Below are positions 55,861 through 64,000 of a stretch of DNA of 64,000 nt, one piece after another. This stretch comes from Megaustenia siamemsis (taxonomy: Eukaryota; Mollusca; Gastropoda; Stylommatophora; Ariophantidae): positions 62,042,178-62,106,177 of the forward strand of contig JAVIAB010000059.1 of assembly GCA_032433765.1 (NCBI GenBank), read 5' to 3'. Below the pieces are notes generated by a model. That model made no database searches and had not been told where the DNA came from. It saw nothing but the letters and a program-made list of their open reading frames with translations. A program made the position numbers and the translations under genes. How positions within the stretch are numbered: position 1 is the stretch's first letter; every line of letters starts with the position of its first letter.

Positions 55861-55887
55861 CTGAAGAAGGCCACAGGCCGAAACGTC
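55861..55887 (+). ncRNA. Hammerhead ribozyme motif (type I, minimal)
   Basis: CTGAAGA (box 1, C-U-G-A-N-G-A) is followed by stem II GGCC-ACA-GGCC, then GAAA (box 2), and the junction ACGTC with the conserved GUC cleavage triplet. Flanks GTATT before and AGTAT after can form a 4-5 bp stem I with wobbles. Stem III is a self-complementary ACGT, so activity would be expected mainly as a dimer. Such motifs are established in Penelope-like elements, and the strand agrees with the ORF. Confidence 0.72.
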
Positions 55888-55990
55888 AGTATTGTGTTGT
55901 GTTCTTTATTTGTAAAGCTGTCACCATACCTTGGAGTGTTTAGCACACCCCACCATTGGCCCCATGCAACATTGTTTCTTCTCTCCACGT

Positions 55991-56299
55991 AGCCGAGCTC
56001 TCTGAAGTTCTAGCAGGTCAGCAGGTCATATCATTAATGGTGGGCGATAGATATTATACATATATTATCAAACAGTCCTCCAACACTGAAACAGATCAAC
56101 TCATACGTAGACAGAGCAAGTGAGCAATTAGACACGAGTGGTGACTGTTCTTATATCGTCATCTAAATCTAATGATGGCTGTATGCGTTTTGTCAAATTC
56201 CGTCGAAAATATCAAGCGCGCAGTCAGCCACTGCGACAAAAGTAGATGTTGCTAAGATGATTATGACGACGACGATGATAGCTGTAAAGAAGGATGTTC
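55991..56299. other. Intergenic spacer
   Basis: No feature recognised. Confidence 0.4.
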
Positions 56300-57095
56300 T
56301 TCTTCTCCTACCTTTCAGCTCCATGTGGAGCATAGGTCTTCAACAAACACTTTCCATGTCGTTCTGTTTCTTGCCATTCTTTTAAGATAATTCCATGTCT
56401 TACCCATCATCTTCATCTCTGCTTCTACCTGTCTTCTCCAAGAATTGTTTGGTCATCCTCTTTGTCTTTTCCCCTGGGGATTCCAAAAAGGGCCTGTTGT
56501 GTAATACTCTCAGTTGGCTTCCGCAGTATGTGTCCTATCCAGCGCCATCGTCATCGCTGTATCTCTTTATCCCCTGGTATTTGGCTGGTACATTTCCATA
56601 ATTCTATGTTAGTGATTTTGTCCTGCCATTTCCATCCTTTTATTCTTCGTAAGCATCCATTAATGAAAGTCTGTATCTTCGTGATTGTCAATTTTGTTGT
56701 TCTCCATCTTTCACGGCCATATAATAGGACTGACTTAACATTTGAGTTGAACATTTTTATTTTTGTATTTAACCTAATTTCTTTCGATTTCCATATGTTT
56801 CCCAATGCAATGAAAGCTCCTCTTGCTTTTGATATCCTTATTTTAGTATCATTTTCTGTTCCTCCCTCTTTATCTATATTACTGCCCAGATATATGTAAG
56901 ATTGTACGTCTAGTAGAGGTATTTCTCCTAGTTTTCTTTGGATATTGCCAACTGTACTAATTCTCATAATGTTAACTTTATTGGACGAATATTGACCAAA
57001 CAGTCCAGGTGAAGTAAAAGTAATAGGATAATTAACAACAGAATGGACTAGACAGGACGATATAATTTTTGGACGTACTTTGATCAAACAGCGAC
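56300..57095 (-). pseudogene. LINE C-terminus and 3' end (WIGHTLRKP family), best copy
   Basis: Minus frame 57087-56551 (178 codons): NIMRISTVGNIQRKLGEIPL, SYIYLGSNIDKEGGTENDTK, IRISKARGAFIALGNIWKS, NVKSVLLYGRERWRTTK, INGCLRRIKGWKWQDKIT. It then shifts to the [32 protein letters not shown] and WKVFVEDLCSTWS end at 56310. RT palm motifs before YLG are missing. Confidence 0.88.
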
Positions 57096-57355
57096 ACCGT
57101 AGGGCATTGAGGGAGTATGATAACTAGACCAAAAAACAAAAAGGTTATATCATGATCAATACAAGATTTAGGAACTTACTATTCCCTGTGAAGACAAGGC
57201 CTAGCACGGACTGTAATATGGACCATCTACCAGTAACAGGCAACTTAGAGTTAGGCTGAACAAGCTACGAGGTCCAAAGCCGGAAACAGGAGAATTAAAT
57301 AATAGCATGCTAACTATGAAACCAGCTATTAGAGAGCAATATAATATTATTATAC
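57096..57355. other. Unassigned A-rich sequence
   Basis: Possibly decayed LINE; not recognisable. Confidence 0.35.
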
Positions 57356-57965
57356 ACAAGAAGTGCAACGCGTCAAATACTTGGACACAAAAATAACATC
57401 AGATAGAAGATGCACCACAAAAATAAAATGCAGAATGACTCTGGCCAAAATAGCATTTCAGAAAATGAAAAACGTCTTATGAAACAAATCTATGTCAATA
57501 GAAGTGAGAAAAAGAGTTCGTCTGTTTTATATCTAACCAATTATGACCTATGGAAATGAATCACGGACAGTAAACAAGCAAATGAAAAGACGTTTAGAGG
57601 CCACAGAGATGAGATTTCTCAGAAGAATGTTGAAAGTTCCATGGATAGCTAAAAAGACATATGAGGAAATTCTCAAAGAGGAGCAACACAAAAATGGAAC
57701 TCCTAAAAACATCAGAAAGAAACAATCAACATTTTTTCGGCACATCATGAGAAGAGGAAAGTTGGAATACTTGGTTACAACTGGCAAAATACAGCCAAAG
57801 AGAGATCACGGACGACAATGAGAAAAAATGCTAGATATCTTGGTGTCATGGCATGGCAAACAGTCAGCAACAGAACTGATACAATTCACGGTGGATATAA
57901 GATTGTGGAAGGATTTGATCTCCTACGCTAACCGCGTGGCACATAATGATGATGATGATACACAA
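57356..57965 (+). pseudogene. LINE RT C-terminus and 3' end (KLEYLVTTGK family)
   Basis: QRVKYLDTKITSDRRCTTKI, IAFQKMKN, LTYGNESRTVNKQMKRRLEA, MRFLRRMLKVPWIAKKT, STFFRHIMRRGKLEYLVTTG, then LRLSYANRVAH and a GATGATGATGATA tail. Confidence 0.86.
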
Positions 57966-58385
57966 GAAATAAAACGAAGCGAAAAAGATACAGTGGACAA
58001 TGCTTAAGGATTAAAGAGATCAAGCAGCAGCGTCGCATGAGATACTTTCTTTGAAGAAAGGACAAACAAACTAAAAGTTGATGACCAGGAAATTTGGAAT
58101 TTGATGAAACAAAGCATGGATGAAATGATAAAGGTAGTTATAACCAGATTAACAAGAAATAAAAGGTAAATGCAACATAGTAAAACAAATAATTACCTAG
58201 GAGAGAGATGTTCGGAAGTCGAGGAATAATACAGAAATAATAATATGAACATGTATAAAGAAATAGTTGAACTCGCATACATGATGTCTAGGAACAAAGA
58301 AAGTGAAAATAACTATGGAAGTAGAGGAAAAAGGGAAGAGATGGATGTAATATATGAAATAAATAAGGAAGAGATGGAATGCATA
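57966..58385 (+). mobile_element. Probable LINE region upstream of RT
   Basis: A-rich, with weak + strand coding (KTNKLKVDDQEIWNLMKQSM, DEMIKVVITRLTRNKR). Decayed; assigned by position before 58860-59010. Confidence 0.4.
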
Positions 58386-58832
58386 TATAAAGAAAATATG
58401 GAGGAGATGGATTGAATATATGTAAGAAATGGAGAAGAGATGGATTAAATATATGAAAGAAATAAAGAAGAGATTGAATGAATATATGAAGGAAATATGG
58501 AAGTGATGGAATGAAGAAATGAAAGAAATAGGAAAGATATTGATTAAATATATGAAAGAAATAGGAAAGATATTGATTAATTATATGAAATAAATAGGAA
58601 AGATACTGATTAATTATATGAAATAAATCGGAAAGAAGTGGATTAATTATATGAAAGAAATAGGAAAGAAGTGGATTAATTATATGAAAGAAATAGGAAA
58701 GACATTGATTAATGATATGAAATAAATAGGAAATATATTGATTAATTATATGAAAGAAATAGGAAATATATTGATTAATTATATGAAATAAATAGGGAAG
58801 AGATTGATTGAATATATGAAGGAACTATATTC
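58386..58832. repeat. 33-bp minisatellite, about 13 copies
   Basis: Unit GATTAATTATATGAAAGAAA...TAGGAAAGATATT; earlier units are more diverged (GAAGAGATGGATTGAATATATG). Confidence 0.88.
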
Positions 58833-58854
58833 ATGATGAGAAAAATGACGTAGA

Positions 58855-59009
58855 CATCTGAAATTTTGAAGGACCAAGTGTACGAATTAATGAAGTAGAG
58901 GTAACCATAAAAAACATGAAGAGTGTCAAAGCTCTAGGTCAAGATGATGTGACTAATGTGTGACTAGACGTATTAAGAGAATATGGATTAGAGATCATTA
59001 CAAAACTAG
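58855..59009 (+). mobile_element. LINE RT N-terminal lead-in
   Basis: The + frame reads FEGPSVRINEVEVTIKNMKS, VKALGQDDVTNV, LDVLREYGLEIITKLVN, corresponding to the conserved K-x-M-K-x-x-K-A-x-G-x-D block. It is cut by the fragment at 59010. Confidence 0.78.
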
Positions 59010-59305
59010 TGAATCTTCTTCCTCTTCTTTCCTTCCTCATCTGGCTTTCAGCGTCGAGAGGAGATATAATTTGCGGTCTTTTGCTCTTCTATTCGCCTCT
59101 GCAGCTGTTATGTTTCCTAGTGCTTCTAATATTCCATCGATCCATCTTTTTCGTGGTCGGCCCTTGGGTCTGGTGTTCTCACAACGTTTGCTGATGGCAC
59201 GTTGTGTTGTGTTTTGATCTTTCTGCCTTGTCACGTGGCCAAACCATTTTATCTGTTGTTTCCTTATATATTCTATGGCGGGGGCTATTCCTAGCTTTTT
59301 TTCAA
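59010..59305 (-). mobile_element. LINE C-terminal fragment (KWFGHVTRQKD family)
   Basis: Minus frame: MTRQKDQNTTQRAISKRCEN, TRPKGRPRKRWIDGILEALG, NITAAEANRRAKDRKLYLLS. It has the same end points as the insertion at 13604-13956, and both interrupt + strand LINE RT. Confidence 0.87.
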
Positions 59306-60050
59306 CAACTGAATGACACCATGATATAATTTATATCTCTGATTACTTGTTCAAATATACCTGCATTGCCAAGCAATGAAACAATTAGCTGTTGAATGCA
59401 AGGATCAGTTGACTATCAGCTTCATGTTATCTAGATTCTGTTTCATACAATAATGAAGAAAATAATTTGGAATTAGATAAGTCATGAAATATATGGAGAA
59501 CAATGTAGTTTTGTAGAGGGAAGCAGTACAGTAAATGTCCTACATACTATACAAACATTGAAAGAAATAGCTTTAGTAGATAATACAGGCGTGCCTACGC
59601 TTACTTGACCATAGTTAGACGTTAGACAAAGTAAAACACATAAAACAAATTATACATTTCATATCATCAAATTAGATAATACAGACACTTTCAACCGATG
59701 CTGTAAAGAAAACAATGTAACTGGACAACTTTAAACAAACACGTAATACAAAACCAAAAACTAAAGAGAGCATTAGATAAACCAATATTTCTTCTAAAAC
59801 TCCATCTCTACCACAATCTTAAACATTAACAGTCAACGAAAAATGAAAAAAAGTCCTCACTATAGGGATGAGATGTCTGTGCGGAATACTGAATGTGACA
59901 AGAAGAGACAAATTCAGAAATGAGATCAAAAGTAAAACATGGAGTCACAACCGTACTGGATCATATTAGGTAGTGAAAGAATCAAATAGCTTGGATGCGT
60001 ATCACAAATAACACCAGACAACATTACTCCAACAGCCTTAACATTCAGAA
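59306..60050 (+). mobile_element. Decayed LINE RT interior
   Basis: Weak + strand coding, for example the LFNRCMQGS-like stretch near 59390 and LRMRCLCGILNVTRRDKFRN at 59865-59925 (the R-x-C-x-x-x-x-N-x-T-R-R-D-x-I/F-R-N block seen at 3219-3929). Probably the continuation of 58855-59009. Confidence 0.5.
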
Positions 60051-60327
60051 ACAATGGAAAGAGGTGAAAAGGAAGAAGAGAATAAGATCAATATGATTAA
60101 TGAAATAGTGAGCATCCCTATGAATGTCTTCCAGGGAGCACACACTAAACAACATTGACCAGAATCCTCCATTTCCACTCGACGCTCAGACAACAAAGAC
60201 AGAAGAAAGGAAGCCCTTCTGCGTGAGTTATTTTTAGATCTCATAATATATTACATATAGTGTATTTCCCTGCGCTGTACCGCGGATATATTCGACAGTT
60301 CAGAAGATTTTTACTGAGTTAAAAGAT
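60051..60327. other. 3' flank of the LRR gene
   Basis: No canonical AATAAA on the minus strand was found within about 130 bp of the LRR stop codon; the poly(A) site is not identified. Confidence 0.4.
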
Positions 60328-61617
60328 CTAGAAATGTTCATACGTCATCTGAGGACATTCTGGACCCAGCACCTCAAAGAAATAGTAAACACTTGTCACT
60401 CCACAATCTCCTATAACACCGTAGACACCGATAGATTTGATTCGTTGTTGTAAGCTCTGCTCCTGACACGTACAAACTAGACTTTTGGTGTTAGAGACGT
60501 CAAAAACATATAATTCTGTCAGAGAAACAATAGCAAGAGGCAGGCGGGTTAGTTTGGTATTCTGAAGGTTTAGTTGTGTAAGGAGAGGAATATTGCTGAA
60601 GGCGTCGGGAGAAATTGTAGTCAACGGGTTGTTGTTTAAAGTTAGATCTGTTAAGCTCGAATTAGAAGGGAAACTGGACCGGGTCAACTGAGAAACGGAG
60701 TTGGAGCTTAAATCTAAATCTGTTACAGAGGTTGGTATATGAGATCCTTGAACGAATTGTATGTTGTTAGCGTGTAGATATAACTGTGACAAAACCGTTA
60801 AGTTCTTCATGATACTGGGAATAGAGACAAGTAAATTGTTATTCATATTTAACCAAGTGAGATTAGAGGGAAATGAGCCAGAATTAGCGTCAGAAATGTG
60901 GTTGAACTCGTATGTGAGCTGCAGAAAATTTGTCAAAAATGATACGTCAGGAATGGATGTGAGTGAGTTGTTTTGAATATGAAATTGTCTGAGTGTATTT
61001 GCGTACGGTCTTAAGGCATTGCTCAGTATTTGTGCATCTGTTATTTTGTTGTTATCAAGGAACAAAGATGTCATTGAGCTTGACTTCGGTAGCCAGGTCA
61101 CGTCAATTATCTTGTTGTAATTTAGGGTCAGCATGCTTAAGACTGTCAACTTTGACATCGACTTTGGGAGTTTGGTTAAACCGGTGTTGAACAAATCTAA
61201 AGTCGTTAAGCTGTTGGCCACCATATCTAGACCATCATCCGGGATGGTGGAGATAGAACATTCAGAGATAGTCAAATCAGTTAAATTAGTCATTGACTTC
61301 ATCCAAGTAGGCCACGATTTAAACCCTGCATTAATTAAGCGAAGAGTCTCCATTGTAGAGCCGAGCAGTTTCATGCCGTCTTCATTCCACACAAGAACGT
61401 TGGTATCGTCGATTTCTAAACGTTTGAGAGCCTTCAAATGAAACACGGCTTGAGGAATTTGTGTGAACAGAGCTGCTGAGAATGATACTCCCTGTAGTGT
61501 GTAGATGGACTCGTCAAAAGCGGTGTCATCAATGGATAAGATAGGGTTATCTAAGAAAGACATCTCTGAGAGATTCGCCGGTAGACTTCCAGCCGGTATT
61601 GTTGTAATCTGATTTCC
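60328..61617 (-). CDS. Leucine-rich-repeat protein, last coding exon
   Basis: An open frame of about 429 codons runs from a splice acceptor (TTATCAACAG, exon starts 61617) to TAG at 60328. The first methionine (61563) is internal: 18 in-frame codons upstream (GNQITTIPAGSLPANLSE) already form an LRR, so the true start is in an upstream exon not identified here. The frame holds about a dozen tandem LRRs of the L-x-x-L-x-L-x-x-N-x-L/I-x-x-I/L-P type (for example LTTLDLFNTGLTKLP and LTQLNLQNTKLTRLP). It ends in a cysteine-bearing cap with C-x-C and two later cysteines (residues about 370-405 of the Met-initiated frame). Asn-rich N-x-S/T sites and the Cys cap suggest an extracellular or secreted protein. 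No transmembrane segment is visible. It is the longest intact non-repeat, non-transposon frame in the window, and codons are uninterrupted. Function is unknown; ligand binding or immune recognition would be typical of the fold. Confidence 0.85.
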   Translation of the reverse strand, partial: GNQITTIPAGSLPANLSEMSFLDNPILSIDDTAFDESIYTLQGVSFSAALFTQIPQAVFHLKALKRLEIDDTNVLVWNEDGMKLLGSTMETLRLINAGFKSWPTWMKSMTNLTDLTISECSISTIPDDGLDMVANSLTTLDLFNTGLTKLPKSMSKLTVLSMLTLNYNKIIDVTWLPKSSSMTSLFLDNNKITDAQILSNALRPYANTLRQFHIQNNSLTSIPDVSFLTNFLQLTYEFNHISDANSGSFPSNLTWLNMNNNLLVSIPSIMKNLTVLSQLYLHANNIQFVQGSHIPTSVTDLDLSSNSVSQLTRSSFPSNSSLTDLTLNNNPLTTISPDAFSNIPLLTQLNLQNTKLTRLPLAIVSLTELYVFDVSNTKSLVCTCQEQSLQQRIKSIGVYGVIGDCGVTSVYYFFEVLGPECPQMTYEHF

Positions 61618-61882
61618 CTGTTGATAACAATTGTTTTATAAAGTGGTAATCGAGTGTCTCCTTCAGTAATTCAAATTAAAAGTATCCAGGTAAGGAAAAA
61701 ATTCATAACGGGCACATGTTTTAGATTCTTTAATGAGAGATAAGTAAAGACTAGCACAGATTCGATTTATTATCTAAGATACAAAACTTCTGGAACTCTT
61801 ATGGCGAATATACCACATAAATAAGATCAATGTCTATATTTTAATCACGTTACTTCTCGATTTAAACATGGAACAAGGGTTA
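61618..61882. other. LRR gene intron (downstream part, minus-strand gene)
   Basis: Minus-strand acceptor at 61618-61627, then AT-rich intron sequence. The next upstream exon was not found before the repeats or the window end. Confidence 0.5.
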
Positions 61883-62506
<624 letters not shown>

Positions 62507-62735
62507 TTTCGTTCGCCTGAAGTAATGTCTATATCTACATTGTCGTTTCCCGTATAAATCTTACTGTCTTTTGTAATTCTTGCAGTGGCACATGTGTCGC
62601 AGTTATAGACATACTGCCCATTGGCGTGAAGGTATGGCATCCTGATTGTTGCAGTGAGCCTTTTGGCTGGCTGCTTCCTACGTCAGTACATAAACTTGCT
62701 AGAGCAGATTGCTCGGTTGTAGGAAGGCCTGGTTG
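62507..62735 (-). mobile_element. Internally deleted copy of the I-type LINE
   Basis: 62507-62590 matches the LINE 3' end (43722-43808: GAAGTAATGTCTATATC, TTGTAATTCTTGCAGTGGC). 62596-62735 matches its 5' UTR (47690-47555: CCCATTGGCGTGAAGG, GGCATCCTGATTG, CTAGAGCAGATTG). All coding sequence (about 3.75 kb) is missing. Confidence 0.82.
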
Positions 62736-63745
62736 TAGGAAGGCCTGGTTGTAGGAAGGCCTGGTTATAGGAAGGCCTGGTTGTAGGAATGCCTGGTTAT
62801 AGGAAGGCCTGATTGTAGAATGACATGTTTGTATGAAGGCCTGGTTATAGGAAGGCCTGGTTATAGGAAGGCCTGGTTGTAGGAAGGTCTGATTGTAAGA
62901 AGGCCTGGTTATAGGAAGGCCTGGTTGTAGGAAGACCTGGTTGTAGGAAGGCCTGGTTGTAGGAAGGCCTGGTTATAGGAAGGCCTGGTTGTAGGAAGGC
63001 CTGGTCATAGGAAGGCCTGGATGTTGGAAGGCCCAGATATAGGAAGGCCCGGTTATAGGATGCCTGGTTGTAGGAAAACCTGATTATAGGAAGGCCTGAT
63101 TGTAGAAAGGCCTGTTTGTAGGAAGGCCTGGTTATAGGAAGGCCTGGTTGTAGGAAGACCTGGTTGTAGGAAGGCCTGGTTATAGTAAGGTCTGGTTGTA
63201 GGAAGGCCTGGTTGTAGGAAGGCATGTTTATAGGAAGGCCTGGTGGTAGGAAGGCCTGGTTATAGGAAGGCCTGGTTGTAGGAAGGCCTGGTTGTAGTAA
63301 GACCTGGTTGTAGGAAGACCTGGTTATAGGAAGGCCTGGTTACAGGAAGGCCCGGTTATAGGAAGGCCTGGTTGTAGGAAGACCTGGTTATAGGAAAGCC
63401 TGGTTATAGGAAGGCCTGGTTGTAGGAAGGCCTGGTTATAGGAAGGCCTAGTTATAGGAAGGCCTGATTGTAGAAAGGCCTGTTTGTAGGAAGACCTGGT
63501 TATAGGAAGGCCTGGTTGTAGGAAGGCCTGGTTATAGGAAGGCCTGGTTGTAGGAAGACCTGGTTGTAGGAAGGCCTGGTTATAGTAAGGTCTGGTTGTA
63601 GGAAGGCCTGGTTGTAGGAAGGCATGTTTATAGGAAGGCCTGGTGGTAGGAAGGCCTGGTTGTAGGAAGGCCTGGTTGTAGGAAGGCTTGGTTGTAGGAA
63701 TGCCTGGTTGTAGGAAGGCCTGGTTACAGAAGGACCAACTGTTAA
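62720..63745. repeat. 16-bp minisatellite with higher-order structure
   Basis: About 63 units of GTTGTAGGAAGGCCTG / GTTATAGGAAGGCCTG. Blocks of variants recur in the same order 400 bp apart (TATAGTAAGGTCTGG at 63181 and 63581) and 368 bp apart (TGTAGAAAGGCCTG at 63101 and 63469), so higher-order units of 25 and 23 monomers exist. The unit equals a single-copy block in the LINE 5' UTR (GTGTAGGAAGGCCTG at about 47681). The minus open frames (QAFLQPGLPTTRPSYN) are artefacts. Confidence 0.95.
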
Positions 63746-63751
63746 AAAGTA

Positions 63752-63866
63752 AAGTAAAGAGCTTCGTCACGCCAAGTGGCATAAAGGTAATATGGTGTTA
63801 GTGACCATAATTTTTTACAGACCCTCGGCACATGATTTTTGGGGTAATGTGGTCGGTATTAAAAGA
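63752..63866 (-). mobile_element. SINE S1, 3' part only
   Basis: TAAAGTAAAGAGCTTCGTCACGCCAAGTGG through GGGGTAATGTGGTCGGTATTA, then it breaks off. Confidence 0.85.
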
Positions 63867-64000
63867 AGTTTTAATAAGGTACATAATCTATAATGGATGT
63901 TTAAACTTGATAAAAATTAAGATGACAATCTAGAAAGTCAGATAAATCTGTCTAAAATTGCTAATTAATTCTGATACTAAATAATTAAAACTTTGCATCA
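63867..64000. other. AT-rich end of window
   Basis: No feature recognised. Confidence 0.4.

Larger units (their letters stand above)
53755..55990 (+). mobile_element. Penelope-like element, 5'-truncated
   Basis: It contains a GIY-YIG endonuclease ORF (53791-54546), a long pyrimidine-rich 3' region including a T run at 55650-55694, and a hammerhead ribozyme motif at 55861-55887. Penelope-like elements encode RT plus GIY-YIG endonuclease, and hammerheads are known in their terminal repeats. The RT domain is absent, so this is a 5'-truncated copy. The right edge is uncertain. Confidence 0.85.

Noticed and set aside
62845..63782. Proline/glutamine-rich minus ORFs
   Set aside because: 16-bp minisatellite open in one frame set; no independent coding evidence.

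Overview
The window is eukaryotic, animal-type nuclear DNA, probably from a mollusc. The evidence is genes split by GT-AG introns, a metazoan-style C-type lectin, tRNA-derived SINEs, and many decayed non-LTR retrotransposons. It also holds a Penelope-like element, a mariner remnant and a Polinton/Maverick-derived element. The mollusc placement is inference from general repeat style and could not be tested here. Most long open frames are tandem repeats or shadows of retrotransposons, not host genes.

Two host genes can be supported. The first is a C-type lectin on the + strand, spread over about 31 kb (22340 to about 53170). It has a signal-peptide exon (22340-22382), four exons that together make a complete CTLD with EPN and WND sugar-binding motifs (28357-28448, 31426-31516, 34231-34344, 42002-42101), and a 3' terminal exon region with an AATAAA signal at 53149. 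Intron phases agree across all five upstream exons. The end of the protein is unresolved: there are two short secreted readings, and a third reading with a membrane span and cytoplasmic tail. The second gene is on the - strand: the last coding exon (60328-61617) of an extracellular leucine-rich-repeat protein whose earlier exons are not visible.

Layout. 1-13456: a nested segmental duplication (order X-Y-Z-X'-Z'-X'') of decayed LINEs, SINEs and a mariner remnant. 13.4-22.3 kb: LINE 3' fragments, SINEs and AT-rich DNA. 22.3-53.2 kb: the lectin gene, its introns filled with LINE 3' ends, SINEs and minisatellites. The fourth intron (34.3-42.0 kb) carries a 5.3-kb fold-back element (36495-41800) with 6-bp target duplications and an integrase C-terminal fragment in each arm, interpreted as a Polinton/Maverick derivative. 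The fifth intron carries a nearly full-length but frameshifted I-clade-type LINE (43712-47756). 53.7-56.0 kb: a 5'-truncated Penelope-like element with a GIY-YIG endonuclease ORF and a hammerhead ribozyme motif. 56-60 kb: LINE fragments. 60.3-61.6 kb: the LRR exon. 61.9-63.75 kb: a GATA-type microsatellite and a 16-bp minisatellite, both traceable to the two ends of an internally deleted LINE copy.

A recurring theme is that tandem arrays grow out of parts of mobile elements (SINE middle, LINE coding region, LINE 3' end, LINE 5' end). Conversely, the two largest elements sit inside pre-existing tandem arrays.
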